A DNA stretch of 64,000 bases from Azospirillum sp051124815 (GCF_051124815.1 NZ_CP118485.1:2666001-2730000), one strand, 5' to 3'; positions 1 to 8,344 are shown, numbered from the stretch's first letter. The notes: generated by a model not told the origin, from the sequence alone. Made by a program: numbers and translations.

Positions 1-556
1 TTGCCGGAAAATAGATGTTGGTGCGGAACAGCCGTTCGCCCAGGAAGGCGACCTGCCCCAGCGAAATGGCATACAGCCCCTGGCGCTGCTTGTTGCGGAT
101 CAGCGCGCTGCGGTAGGCGGCAAGCTCGTCCGGCGGCAGGGTGGCGTCGGCCGGCAATTGCAGCTGCGGCAGCCCCAGCTGCTGGCGTTCCAGCACCGGG
201 CGGCCGACCAGCTGGTCGAGCGGCCGGCTGACCGCCACCGTGTAGAAGCTCGGCACCTGTTCGAATCGCACGCTGTCGGTGTTCATCCACATGCCGGCCA
301 CCCGCTGCTTGCGGCGGACGGTGGCGGGACCGCGCGGGCCGGTGACGACGATGGCGACGTCGCCCGCCCCGTCGGTGGTGCCGAACAGCACGACCTCGGT
401 GCCGGTGAAGCCGGTGGTGATGGCGATCAGGTGGCTCGACAGGTCGGCGACCAGCTGCTGCGCCCACACCGTCGCCGCCACCGTGCCGCCCAGCAGCAGC
501 CCGGCCAGCGCCGCGGCGGCCTGGATCAGCCTGCGTTTCCTCACCCCCGCCATCAT
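1..556 (-). CDS. TIGR02186 family membrane protein (partial, 3' end outside window)
   Basis: The frame is open from an ATG at 556 to the window edge, so the C-terminus is missing. The N-terminus carries a basic patch (MMAGVRKRR) and an Ala/Leu/Gly-rich hydrophobic segment of about 20 residues that looks like a signal peptide or anchor. The visible body includes 'SHLIAITTGFTGTEVVLFG' and 'RGPATVRRKQRVAGMWMN'. These match my recollection of the alphaproteobacterial family TIGR02186 (Alph_Pro_TM), which is typically encoded beside a TauE-type permease. Its ATG overlaps the stop codon of the upstream permease by four bases (ATGA), so the two genes are almost certainly co-translated. Function is unknown; a role with the permease in anion export is an inference from the pairing. 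Confidence 0.75.
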   Translation of the reverse strand, partial: MMAGVRKRRLIQAAAALAGLLLGGTVAATVWAQQLVADLSSHLIAITTGFTGTEVVLFGTTDGAGDVAIVVTGPRGPATVRRKQRVAGMWMNTDSVRFEQVPSFYTVAVSRPLDQLVGRPVLERQQLGLPQLQLPADATLPPDELAAYRSALIRNKQRQGLYAISLGQVAFLGERLFRTNIYFPA

Positions 557-1470
557 CGCAACCCCGTGGTCAGGGTGAACAGGTCGTCGGGGCGGGAGAA
601 CAGGTCCCAGGCCAGCTTCAGCGCCACCGCCACCACGATCAGCGACAGCGCCATCCGGGCGGTCTCGCCGCGCAGGCGGGTGCCGGCCTTGGTGCCGAAC
701 TGGGCGCCGATCACGCCGCCGATCAGCAGCAGAAGCGCCAGCATGGCGTCCACCGTCTGGTTGGTGGCGGCCTGCAGCAGGGTCGCCGCCGCGGTGGTGA
801 AGATGATCTGGAACAGCGAGGTTCCGGCGACCAGCCCGGCCGGCATGTTCAGCAGATAGATCATCGCCGGCACCAGGAGGAAGCCGCCGCCGATGCCCAT
901 GATCGCCACCAGCATGCCGCCGATCGCCCCGATCCCCGCCGGCAGCAGGGCGGAAATGTACAGCTTCGACCGCTGGAACCGCATCTTGAAGGGCAGGCCG
1001 TGCAGCCAGATGTGGCGGTGCAGCTTGCCGCGCTTGGCCGTCGGCGCCCGGCGGCGCAGGATGGCGCGGCTGCTTTCCACCAGCATCATCCCGCCGATGG
1101 TGCCGAGGAAGAAGACGTAGGACAGGGTGATGGCGATGTCGATCTGGCCCAGCCGCTGCAGGATGCCGAAGATCCACACCCCAACCGCGGTGCCGACCAC
1201 GCCGCCGCCCAGCATCACCACGCCCAGCTTGACGTCGACATTGCCGCGCCGCCAATGGGCCAGCACACCCGACACGCTGGCGGCGACCAGCTGGTTGGCC
1301 TGGGTGCCGACGGCGATGGCCGGGGGAACGCCGATGAAGATCAGCAGCGGCGTCATCAGGAAGCCGCCGCCGACGCCGAACATCCCCGACAGGAAGCCCA
1401 CGAGCCAGCCCATGCCGAGCACCAGCAGCGCGTTGACCGACATCTCGGCAATCGGCAGGTAGACTTGCAT
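553..1470 (-). CDS. Sulfite exporter TauE/SafE family permease
   Basis: A 305-residue polytopic inner-membrane protein of the TauE/SafE (DUF81) family, which exports sulfite, sulfoacetate or related anions; the substrate here cannot be read from sequence. Two internally repeated halves each carry the glycine-rich signature, FGVGGGF near residues 31-37 and MGIGGGF near 181-187. They are separated by a basic cytoplasmic loop (about 128-160). I chose the ATG at 1470 (MQVYLPIAEMSVN) because it matches the family N-terminus as I know it. The frame stays open to 1578, but that stretch runs into the repeat element at 1566-1729. An ATG at 1443 is an alternative. It forms an operon with the TIGR02186 gene downstream. 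Confidence 0.85.
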   Translation of the reverse strand: MQVYLPIAEMSVNALLVLGMGWLVGFLSGMFGVGGGFLMTPLLIFIGVPPAIAVGTQANQLVAASVSGVLAHWRRGNVDVKLGVVMLGGGVVGTAVGVWIFGILQRLGQIDIAITLSYVFFLGTIGGMMLVESSRAILRRRAPTAKRGKLHRHIWLHGLPFKMRFQRSKLYISALLPAGIGAIGGMLVAIMGIGGGFLLVPAMIYLLNMPAGLVAGTSLFQIIFTTAAATLLQAATNQTVDAMLALLLLIGGVIGAQFGTKAGTRLRGETARMALSLIVVAVALKLAWDLFSRPDDLFTLTTGLR

Positions 1471-1565
1471 GAATCGGCAATCTGTCGGGATGTTCGGGAT
1501 GGGCGGCGGGACCGGCAGCTTACCCGAGCCGGTGCCGTGGCGGAAGACCGCAGCACCGGCTTTCG

Positions 1566-1729
1566 AGGGCAATCGCATATGGCAATTATGATCCTACACA
1601 AGAAAGCACGTCATTCCCGCGAAGGCGGGAATCCAGCCGTTTCAGTCGCTTTGCACGATGGTTTCCTGGATCCCCGCCTTCGCGGGGATGACCGAAGTCC
1701 TTTTATGGGATTCCATATGCGATTGCCCT
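1566..1729. repeat. Miniature inverted-repeat element, copy 1
   Basis: A 164-bp element bounded by perfect 17-bp terminal inverted repeats (AGGGCAATCGCATATGG at 1566-1582 and its reverse complement at 1713-1729). Inside lie two hairpin-forming palindromes of the ATTCCCGC-GAAG-GCGGGAAT type, facing each other, giving a nested foldback structure. No coding capacity. A second copy lies at 12324-12494, and related inner palindromes without the terminal repeats occur at 58957-59041 and 20262-20289. Confidence 0.85.
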
Positions 1730-1789
1730 GCGGTGAGGGGGGTGGAACAGCGTGGAACGGTTTCCGGCCGATGTTCCATCCCGGCGATC

Positions 1790-2546
1790 CTACCGGCGGG
1801 AGAAGGCACCCTTGCCGCCCTTGCGTTCCAGCGCCGAGCCGAGGTTGGGATAGGGATCGTCGGGATTGAAGGTCCAGGGATAGACGCCCTTCGGCCCGGT
1901 CGATTCCGGGCGGGCCAGGATCGCGGCGACGGCGCGCGGGTCGGGTGCGGTACGCTCACGGATGGCGCCGGGAATGCTGTCGTCGTCGAGTTCGGAGACG
2001 ATGCCGGCGGACGGGTCTTCGGCGCGGGTCGGCTCCGGAGGAACGGAGTCGGCCGGCTGCCGGGTCTGCGGCGGCTGGGTCGGCGGCTGCTCGGCCGGCG
2101 GCTGCTCGGCCGGCGGCTGCTGGGTCTGCGGCGGCTGGGCCGGGTTGGGCGGCGAGCCCGTCGAGGATGCCGAGCCGGTCGGCCAGCCAGCGCACGGTGG
2201 ACGGATCGCCGGAGGAAACCAGCCGTTCGATCTGCTCGACGACCAGACTGCGCAGCGAGGACAGGCGGAGATCGGCCTCGCGGCTCAGGGCCTGCCGCTC
2301 CCACCAAACCCTGTGACGGAAATCCTGGGAGCCGTAATAGGCCCGCCACAGGGTGGTGCGGCTGCAGCCCATGGCGCGGGCGACATAGAGGAAGCTGCTG
2401 CCGCGGGCCAGCATGCCGGCGGCCATGATCCATTGCTCCTCATGAAACTGCGAACCGGGGACCAGCGAGCCTTCGGACGGCACCGGCGGCTCTTCGGCCC
2501 ACAGCGGGAAATGGTCGTTTGCAAGAGTACGGCTGTCGAGGGCCAT
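1790..2546 (-). pseudogene. Terminase-small-subunit-like/HTH protein with a one-base frameshift
   Basis: The first part, from ATG 2546 with a GGAGAGA ribosome site, reads about 130 residues of convincing protein. It has a helix-turn-helix-like stretch (SFLYVARAMGCSRTTLWRAYYG) and 'STVRWLADRLGILDG', resembling small terminase or transposase-type DNA-binding proteins. It then degenerates into an Ala/Arg-rich frame. In another frame a good tail appears: a Pro/Gln-rich repeat (AEQPPAEQPPTQPPQT) followed by 'PKGVYPWTFNPDDPYPNLG', ending at TAG 1790-1792. Start to stop is 757 bases (3n+1), so one extra base or two missing bases separate the halves, in or near 2110-2175. This may be a true mutation or a sequencing error in a GC-rich tract. 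Function unknown. Confidence 0.6.
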
Positions 2547-2637
2547 GGCTTCTCTCCGCGGCGATGGTGGGATCTCCCGCGGAGATTATAGGAATTATTT
2601 CTTTGACCGGTGAGCTTTCGCAAAAAGCGGAAAGCGG

Positions 2638-3171
2638 TCAGGGCACCGGCGCATGGAAGAACACCTTGAAGCCGGCCTTGTGCGGAAAGACGTGCTCCGC
2701 CTCGCGCCGGGCGGACTGCAGGTCCAGCGCATGGACCACGACCCGGTTGTTGTCATAGCGCCAGACCGGGTTCACCGGCTTTCCGGCGGCACGGGCGGCG
2801 GTGGCTACGGCAGTGTCGTACTGCACCTCCGCCCGGAAGGCGCGGCGGTTGCCGCCGGGCGTGCCGAGGACGTGCAGGAAGACCGGCGGCTCCTTGCCCA
2901 CCGCATCGATCTGGCGCTGAAGATGGGCGACCCGCTGTTCGGCGGCCGACAGCCGGCCTTTCGCCTCCTCCAGCCGGCAGGTCAGGTCGGCCAGCGCCTC
3001 GGTCTCCGCAAGCTGGCGCTCCTTCAGTGGCAGCACCGACTGTCGCAGCCGGTCCAGCCCGGCGACCCGGTCCCAGCTGCGCCGGATGCCGACCCAGCAC
3101 AGGTGGCACAGCACCGCCAGCGCCGCCACCAGCGGGACCGCCGAGTCGAGAATCGTCCGCACCGCCTCCAT
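2638..3171 (-). CDS. Small membrane-anchored coiled-coil protein (hypothetical)
   Basis: A 177-residue protein that I do not recognise. From ATG 3171 it has one N-terminal transmembrane helix (about 10-28, rich in Val/Ala/Leu). A heptad-like coiled coil follows (about 38-92, with LKERQLAETEALADL and AEQRVAHLQRQIDAV). The C-terminal domain of about 80 residues has alternating hydrophobic strands (PPVFLHVLG, VWRYDNNRVVVHAL, AGFKVFFHAPV). It is transcribed divergently from the gene at 3311, which has the same architecture: one TM helix, coiled coil, small C-terminal domain. The pair may be partner proteins or old paralogues. Confidence 0.6.
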   Translation of the reverse strand: MEAVRTILDSAVPLVAALAVLCHLCWVGIRRSWDRVAGLDRLRQSVLPLKERQLAETEALADLTCRLEEAKGRLSAAEQRVAHLQRQIDAVGKEPPVFLHVLGTPGGNRRAFRAEVQYDTAVATAARAAGKPVNPVWRYDNNRVVVHALDLQSARREAEHVFPHKAGFKVFFHAPVP

Positions 3172-3310
3172 CACTACCCCATCATCCGGCCCGCTGTCCG
3201 GCCAGCTGTCCGGCCCGTCGTCCCGATACTCGCGCAGCCGCCCTTGGCACGCCGGTTGCTGCAGCGTCGTCGCAAGCACGCAAGGAGCGTGCCGAAGAAG
3301 CGGAGAGACG

Positions 3311-3790
3311 ATGGGCGCGCCGACGACGCTGCTGCTCGTGCTGGAGATGGTGATCCTGATGGCCTGCCTCAGCTGGATCACCGTATCCATCCTGCGGATC
3401 GGCAACCGGATCGCCGCCGTCCAGCGCCGCCGCGCGCAGCTGCACCAGGGACGGACGGAGCTGACACAGACCACCGAGTCGCTGCGCCGCGACATGCGGC
3501 GGCAGGAGGCGGAACTGCGGCAGGCGGAGGAGGCCATCGCCGTGCGCAACGCCCAGGCGGTGGAACTGCAGACCCGGCTGAACGAGCTACGCCGGCACGG
3601 GCCGCGCGAATACACGCTGTTCAACGAACGCTTCGGCGAGAAGGACCGGCTGTGGCTGCTGAGCGTCCCGCGGCCGGACCGGCCGGAGCGCTGGGCGGTG
3701 GCCGCCCCCGACAGCGGGACGGCGATGGCGCTGGTATGCGCCAGGACCACGGTGCCGGAGCGTCCGGTGCTCGACGACCAGTTGAACTGA
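3311..3790 (+). CDS. Small membrane-anchored coiled-coil protein (hypothetical)
   Basis: A 159-residue unrecognised protein preceded by GGAGAG. It has an N-terminal transmembrane helix (about 6-28), then a charged coiled coil (about 33-95, with RDMRRQEAELRQAEEAIAV). A short C-terminal domain includes 'YTLFNERFGEKDRLWLLSVP' and 'ERWAVAAPDSGTAMALV'. It is divergent from the similarly built gene ending at 2638; the 139 bp between the starts should hold both promoters. The coiled coils suggest a homo- or hetero-oligomer at the inner membrane, but no function can be assigned. Confidence 0.6.
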   Translation: MGAPTTLLLVLEMVILMACLSWITVSILRIGNRIAAVQRRRAQLHQGRTELTQTTESLRRDMRRQEAELRQAEEAIAVRNAQAVELQTRLNELRRHGPREYTLFNERFGEKDRLWLLSVPRPDRPERWAVAAPDSGTAMALVCARTTVPERPVLDDQLN

Positions 3791-3882
3791 GGACCTGAAA
3801 CGGAACCGGCCGCAGTTGCAGAATGCAACGCGGCCGGCAGCATATTCGCGATTTGACGAGCAAATCGCGCCCCGGGGGCACC

Positions 3883-4893
3883 TTACGCCAGCAGGCCCTT
3901 GGCGGCGGCCAGCTCGCGCAGGTTCACCTCCGGCCGGGCGCCGACATGGCTGATGATCTCCGCCGCGGCGACGGCGCCCAGACGGCCGCAGACCGCCGGC
4001 GACAGGCCGCGGGTATGGCCGAACAGGAAACCGGCGGCATAGAGGTCGCCGGCGCCGGTGGTGTCGACCACCCGGTCCACCGGCTCGGCCGCAACCTCGA
4101 CCACCTCGCCGCCGGACACGATGACGGCGCCCTTCTCGCTGCGGGTCAGCGCCGCGGTCTTGCCCAGACGCTTCACCGCCGCCAGCGCGTCCTCGAACCG
4201 GTCGGTGCCGTACAGCGCGCCGATCTCGTGCTCGTTGGCGAACAGGATGTCGACGTGGCGTTCCACCAGATCGACGAACTCGGCATGGTGGCGGTGGACG
4301 CAGAAGCTGTCGGACAGCGACAGCGACACCTTGCGGCCGGCGGCATGCGCGATCTCCGCCGCCTTGCGGAAGGCCTCCTTGGCGCGGGGCGGATCCCACA
4401 GATAGCCTTCCAGATAGGTCACCTGCGACCCGGCGATCAGCGCCTCGTCGATGTCCTCCGGCCCCAGCTCGACGCAGGCGCCGAGATAGGTGTTCATGGA
4501 GCGCTGGGCGTCCGGCGTGACCAGGATCAGGCAGCGCGCGGTCGGCGCCCCGCCCAGCAGCGGCGCGCTGTCGAAGGCGACGCCGGAGGCGCGGATGTCG
4601 TGGCGGAACACGTCGCCCAGCTGGTCCTTGGCGACCTTGCCGATATAGGCGCCGCGCCCGCCGAGCATGGCGATGCCCGCCATGGTGTTGCCGGCCGAAC
4701 CGCCGGAGACCTCGACGCCCGGACCCATCCGGCCGTACAGCTCCTCCGCCCGGGCGGCGTCGATCAGCGTCATCGCCCCTTTCTCGATGCTGTTGGCGGC
4801 GAGGAAGGCGTCGTCGGCGTGGGCGATCACGTCCACGATGGCGTTGCCGATGCCGGTGACGTCGTATGCGGCATCGTGGGTGGACGGGGCCAT
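3883..4893 (-). CDS. PfkB-family carbohydrate/adenosine kinase
   Basis: A 336-residue cytoplasmic kinase of the PfkB/ribokinase fold, which phosphorylates a sugar or nucleoside hydroxyl with ATP. The substrate-side signature GGSAGNTMAGIAMLGG begins at residue 64. The ATP/anion-hole motif DTTGAGD spans 277-283, with Asp283 as the expected catalytic base. The N-terminus (DVTGIGNAIVDV) and length match the alphaproteobacterial group annotated as adenosine kinase. ATG 4893 is preceded by AGGAGA. It appears to be monocistronic. Substrate assignment as adenosine is family-based inference. Confidence 0.85.
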   Translation of the reverse strand: MAPSTHDAAYDVTGIGNAIVDVIAHADDAFLAANSIEKGAMTLIDAARAEELYGRMGPGVEVSGGSAGNTMAGIAMLGGRGAYIGKVAKDQLGDVFRHDIRASGVAFDSAPLLGGAPTARCLILVTPDAQRSMNTYLGACVELGPEDIDEALIAGSQVTYLEGYLWDPPRAKEAFRKAAEIAHAAGRKVSLSLSDSFCVHRHHAEFVDLVERHVDILFANEHEIGALYGTDRFEDALAAVKRLGKTAALTRSEKGAVIVSGGEVVEVAAEPVDRVVDTTGAGDLYAAGFLFGHTRGLSPAVCGRLGAVAAAEIISHVGARPEVNLRELAAAKGLLA

Positions 4894-5094
4894 GGGCTCT
4901 CCTGACAGGTCGTACGGTGAAGGCGATGTTGCGGCGCGAGTATAGCCGCCGCCACCCGCATCACAAGCGCGGCCCCGCCCCACCAGCCCGGAGAGGCGAA
5001 TTACCGCGGCCGGGACTGGAACCCGGCGCCCGGCCACCGTAGATATGCGGGCGTCCGTTCCCCCCTCCCTCCCCAACCGATCCACGGACCGCCG

Positions 5095-5790
5095 ATGATC
5101 CGCGCCCTCGTGCTTGCCTTCGCCCAACTGTCCGACCCGCGCGTGCGCCGGGTGGTGTGGACCGGGGTGCTCGTTTCGGTGATCGCCTACGCCCTGCTGG
5201 CCGGCGGCGCATGGTGGGCGCTGTCGGTGACGCCGCTGACCGGCTACGGTTGGGTCGACGCCACCATCGACGTGCTGGGCGGTCTGGGGGTGCTGGTGCT
5301 GGCGTGGCTGCTGTTCCCGGCCACCGTCGGCACGGTGTCGAGCTTCTTCCTGGACGAGGTGGTGGAGCGGGTGGAGGCGCGGCATTACCCCGCCCTGCCC
5401 GCCCCGCGCCAGGCCGGATGGCTGGAGGAGCTGGCGACGGCGCTGCGCTTCCTGCTGCTGGTGCTGGCGATCAACCTGGTGGCGCTGCCGGTCTACATCT
5501 TCGCGCCGGGCCTGAACCTGATCGTCTTCTACACCGTCAACGGCTATCTGCTGGGGCGGGAGTATTTCGAGATGGTGGCGCACCGCCGGATGGACCGCGC
5601 CACGGCGCGGGCGATGCGGCGGGCCCGGCCGCTGAAACCTTTTTTGGCCGGGACCGTCATTGCCTTCCTTTCGACAATCCCCTTCGTCAATTTGCTGGTC
5701 CCGGTCGTCGCCAGCGCCTTCATGGTTCATGTCCTACAGTCCATGTCGGCTCCCCTTGCGGCGGGCCGGACGACCGTGATACGCCGCTAG
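5095..5790 (+). CDS. EI24 (CysZ-like) domain membrane protein
   Basis: A 231-residue polytopic inner-membrane protein of the EI24/CysZ-like superfamily. Hydrophobic segments lie near residues 22-45, 58-80, 115-142 and 186-215. It has the family-typical central stretch 'ALPVYIFAPGLNLIVFYTVNG' followed by 'GREYFEMVAHRRM'. CysZ members transport sulfate, but this alphaproteobacterial branch is uncharacterised, so sulfate uptake is only a possibility. It lies just upstream of the bactofilin gene on the same strand. Confidence 0.75.
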   Translation: MIRALVLAFAQLSDPRVRRVVWTGVLVSVIAYALLAGGAWWALSVTPLTGYGWVDATIDVLGGLGVLVLAWLLFPATVGTVSSFFLDEVVERVEARHYPALPAPRQAGWLEELATALRFLLLVLAINLVALPVYIFAPGLNLIVFYTVNGYLLGREYFEMVAHRRMDRATARAMRRARPLKPFLAGTVIAFLSTIPFVNLLVPVVASAFMVHVLQSMSAPLAAGRTTVIRR

Positions 5791-5926
5791 GCGGCACGGC
5801 CGCACGCCGTCGCCTGCCCGGATATCGGCCGCGGCGCCCGCCTTCCCGGCGGCGCGCTTCCGGCACCGGGCCTTTCGACTTCCAGGCCATCCCGCCACCC
5901 GCATGTCCAGATTGGGGGAACCGCTC

Positions 5927-6808
5927 ATGCTGTTCGGACGAAAGACACCGCCCGCCGCTCCCAAGGCCGACAGCCCCGTCCCGCCGCAGCCGGGCGTCCG
6001 TCCGTACACCCCGGCCGAGCCCGGCGCCGTCTCGTCGCCGCTCGCCTCCCTCAACACTCCGGGATCGGCTCCGGGAACGGCTGTCGCCGCCGGAGCCGCG
6101 GCACCCAGCATGGCCCACGCCCTGACCGATCCGCAGAACGCCGCTCCGGCCTATCCCGACATGCCTTCCGCCTCGAAGGGACCCGACATGAACAGCATCC
6201 CCAAGCCCCCGTCCGCGCCGTCCATGCCGGGTGCCGGCTTCAAGCCCGACGTGCCGCGCCGGGTCGTCGACATGCCGGGCTCCGCCCCGCGCCAGCCGTC
6301 GATCCCCGTCGCCACCCCGGCCGCCGGGCACGCTCCCCAGGCTCCCGTGCAGGCTCCCGTCGCCCAGGCCCCGATGGCGCCCGCCATGCCGGAGCAGCGC
6401 CGCCTGACCGTCGGCCGCGACATCTCCCTGACCGGCGAGATCGGCTCCTGCGACGTGCTGGTGGTCGAGGGCACGGTCGAGGCCAAGCTGCGCGAAGGCC
6501 GCTCGGTCGAGATCGCCGAGAGCGGCCTGTTCAAGGGCTCCGTCGAGATCGAGGAGGCCGACATCGCCGGCCGCTTCGAGGGTGACATCTCCGTCCGCGG
6601 CCGTCTGACCGTCCGCTCCACCGGCAAGATCACCGGCTCGATCCGCTTCGGCGAACTGGCGGTCGATGCCGGCGGCCAGCTGGTCGGCGACATCCAGCTG
6701 TACGGCGCCCGCCCCGCCGCCGCTGCGGCCCCGGCCGCGGTTCAGGCGCCGGCCCAGGCGGCGGCCCAGGCTCCCGTCGGGCAGGTCCCGGCGGCCGAGG
6801 CCGTCTGA
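5927..6808 (+). CDS. Bactofilin (polymer-forming cytoskeletal protein)
   Basis: A 293-residue protein with a long Pro/Ala-rich disordered N-terminal half (about 1-155) and a bactofilin domain (about 158-268). The domain shows the repeated short beta-strand pattern of a right-handed beta-helix (GEIGSCDVLVVEGTVEAKL, GLFKGSVEIEEADIAGRFEG, STGKITGSIRFGELAVDAGG). A second Ala/Pro-rich tail follows. Bactofilins polymerise without nucleotide and scaffold envelope proteins; the unusually long linker may recruit partners. I chose ATG 5927, preceded by GGGGGAA, over the in-frame ATG 5903. A strong terminator follows at 6841. Confidence 0.85.
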   Translation: MLFGRKTPPAAPKADSPVPPQPGVRPYTPAEPGAVSSPLASLNTPGSAPGTAVAAGAAAPSMAHALTDPQNAAPAYPDMPSASKGPDMNSIPKPPSAPSMPGAGFKPDVPRRVVDMPGSAPRQPSIPVATPAAGHAPQAPVQAPVAQAPMAPAMPEQRRLTVGRDISLTGEIGSCDVLVVEGTVEAKLREGRSVEIAESGLFKGSVEIEEADIAGRFEGDISVRGRLTVRSTGKITGSIRFGELAVDAGGQLVGDIQLYGARPAAAAAPAAVQAPAQAAAQAPVGQVPAAEAV

Positions 6809-6840
6809 CACGCTTTTCCGAAGCGCAAGGCACGCAGATC

Positions 6841-6882
6841 AACGCCCGGCCGGCTCCCGCCCTGCCGGGCGTTTTGCGTTTT
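6841..6882 (+). terminator. Rho-independent terminator after bactofilin
   Basis: A 10-bp perfect stem, AACGCCCGGC with GCCGGGCGTT, encloses a C-rich loop and is followed by T-rich sequence (TTTTGCGTTTT). It sits 32 bases past the bactofilin stop and faces the convergent nth gene. Confidence 0.85.
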
Positions 6883-6907
6883 CCCTTAAGGTTCAGTCCA
6901 TCAAGGA

Positions 6908-7618
6908 TCAGGCGATGATCTTGTCCTTGAAGCCGCAGAGGTCGGCGACCGGGCAGATCGGGCAGTCGGGCTTGCGCGCCTTGCAGACATAGCGGCCGTG
7001 CAGGATCAGCCAATGGTGGGCGTGGCGGCGGTAGAGCTTCGGCACCGCCTTCAGCAGCTTCGCCTCCACCGCGTCCGGCGTCTTGCCGGGCGCCAGCCCG
7101 GTGCGGTTGCCGACGCGGAAGATGTGGGTGTCGACCGCGATGGTCTCCTCCCCGAAGGCGACGTTCAGGACGACGTTCGCCGTCTTGCGGCCGACGCCGG
7201 GAAGCTGTTCCAGCGCCTCGCGGTCGCGCGGCACCTCGCCGCCGTGGCGCTCGATCAGCAGTTCCGACAGGCGGATGACGTTCTTGGCCTTGGTGTTGAA
7301 CAGGCCGATGGTCTTGATGTACCGGCGCAGCCCTTCCTCGCCCAGCGCCACCATCTGCTGCGGCGTGGTGACGAGCTTGAACAGCGGGCCGGTCGCCCTG
7401 TTCACGCCGACGTCGGTCGCCTGGGCCGACAGCACCACGGCGACCAGCAGCGTGTAAGGATTGACGTATTCCAGCTCGCTCCGGGGTTCCGGGTTGGCGG
7501 CGGACAGGCGGCGGAAGAATTCCTGGACGGCGGCGGGCTTCATGGCCGCCACCATAGCCGCAACGGCCGGGCTTGCGCCAGAGGCGGGGCGTGCCGCCGT
7601 GGCGGGAGACCCGCTCAC
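6908..7618 (-). CDS. nth: Endonuclease III
   Basis: A DNA glycosylase/AP lyase that removes oxidised pyrimidines in base excision repair. The 236-residue product has the helix-hairpin-helix LPGVGRKTANV with catalytic Lys145. Asp163 lies in VDTHIFRV. A C-terminal [4Fe-4S] ligand set has the family spacing C212-x6-C219-x2-C222-x5-C228. The start at 7618 includes about 20 extra Ala/Ser-rich residues; internal ATGs (MVAAMKPAAV) about 60-75 bases downstream could be the true start. The DUF2244 gene about 0.8 kb away is a frequent alphaproteobacterial neighbour of nth. Confidence 0.95.
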   Translation of the reverse strand: MSGSPATAARPASGASPAVAAMVAAMKPAAVQEFFRRLSAANPEPRSELEYVNPYTLLVAVVLSAQATDVGVNRATGPLFKLVTTPQQMVALGEEGLRRYIKTIGLFNTKAKNVIRLSELLIERHGGEVPRDREALEQLPGVGRKTANVVLNVAFGEETIAVDTHIFRVGNRTGLAPGKTPDAVEAKLLKAVPKLYRRHAHHWLILHGRYVCKARKPDCPICPVADLCGFKDKIIA

Positions 7619-7648
7619 CTTGAATCAGTGTCCAAACTGCAGCGTTGC

Positions 7649-7687
7649 GTCGCAATTTGCGACAAAAATTGGAATAGTTGACGTCAA
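7649..7687. promoter_or_regulatory. Two palindromes in the nth/STAS-like intergenic region
   Basis: GTCGCAATTTGCGAC (7649-7663) is a perfect dyad with a single central base. TTGACGTCAA (7678-7687) is a perfect 10-bp palindrome. Both lie in the 219-bp divergent gap. They look like transcription-factor sites, but no regulator can be named. Confidence 0.4.
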
Positions 7688-7837
7688 TCCAACAGATTTG
7701 GTCGCAGGAATACCGCTTTCCGGCTCCTTCGGCAGTGGCGTATGATTTGCTGTCCGCCAAGACACCGTTTGAACGCCGTCAATCGAACCATGGATCACCC
7801 TGGTTGTGGCGTTCGGATCGGACAAGGGTATTTCGAA

Positions 7838-8344
7838 ATGAGCGCGTCTTATCTTGTGGAAGTAAGGGACTGGGGCCTGCATGTCCGGTTGCAGGGCACC
7901 CTGTCGGTGGAGCAGCGCGACATCGTCGCCCGGCAGGTGGAGGTGCAATGCGCCACCCTGGGCGCCCGCGGCACGCCATGGAGCAGCCTTATCGAGTTCG
8001 ACCGCTTCGAGGCCGACGGCTTCCGGCCGGAGATCGTCGTCGCCCTGATGAGGCTGGCGCGACACTGCGGCCAGTTGCGCTGCGCGGTGGTGATGACCGA
8101 TTGGAACTGGGCCTCGGTGATGGCCGATGCGATGATCGCGGCGGGCACCGACGATCAGGCGCGGATTTTCGTCCAGGCCAGGGTGACGCCGGCCGACGGC
8201 GATCTTGCCGGGGAGCTTGACGGCGGACCGGCCGCCGGTTTCTCCGGTACCGACCGCTCAAGCGCCGATTTCATCGGAATGGACAGCGCCATGGCCTGGG
8301 TGCTGAACGGCGGCGCGGTGCCGATGGTGTCGAAGGCGGCTTAA
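7838..8344 (+). CDS. STAS-like hypothetical protein
   Basis: A 168-residue cytoplasmic protein without a confident family match. The N-terminus (YLVEVRDWGLHVRLQGTLSVEQ) and the pattern 'WSSLIEFDRFEADGF...LARHCGQLRCAVVMTDWNWASVMA' resemble the alternating strands and helices of SpoIIAA/STAS-like domains. This is a visual impression only. The C-terminal 40 residues are low-complexity. I placed the start at ATG 7838; an in-frame upstream extension to 7742 looks non-coding and crosses the palindromes between it and nth. Confidence 0.55.
   Translation: MSASYLVEVRDWGLHVRLQGTLSVEQRDIVARQVEVQCATLGARGTPWSSLIEFDRFEADGFRPEIVVALMRLARHCGQLRCAVVMTDWNWASVMADAMIAAGTDDQARIFVQARVTPADGDLAGELDGGPAAGFSGTDRSSADFIGMDSAMAWVLNGGAVPMVSKAA

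Noticed and set aside
553..1578. Long form of the TauE permease starting at 1578.
   Set aside because: The extra 36 codons run into the terminal repeat of the miniature element and are not permease-like.
1566..1729. Repeats considered as a CRISPR array.
   Set aside because: No series of equal repeats and spacers; the structure is palindromic with terminal inverted repeats.
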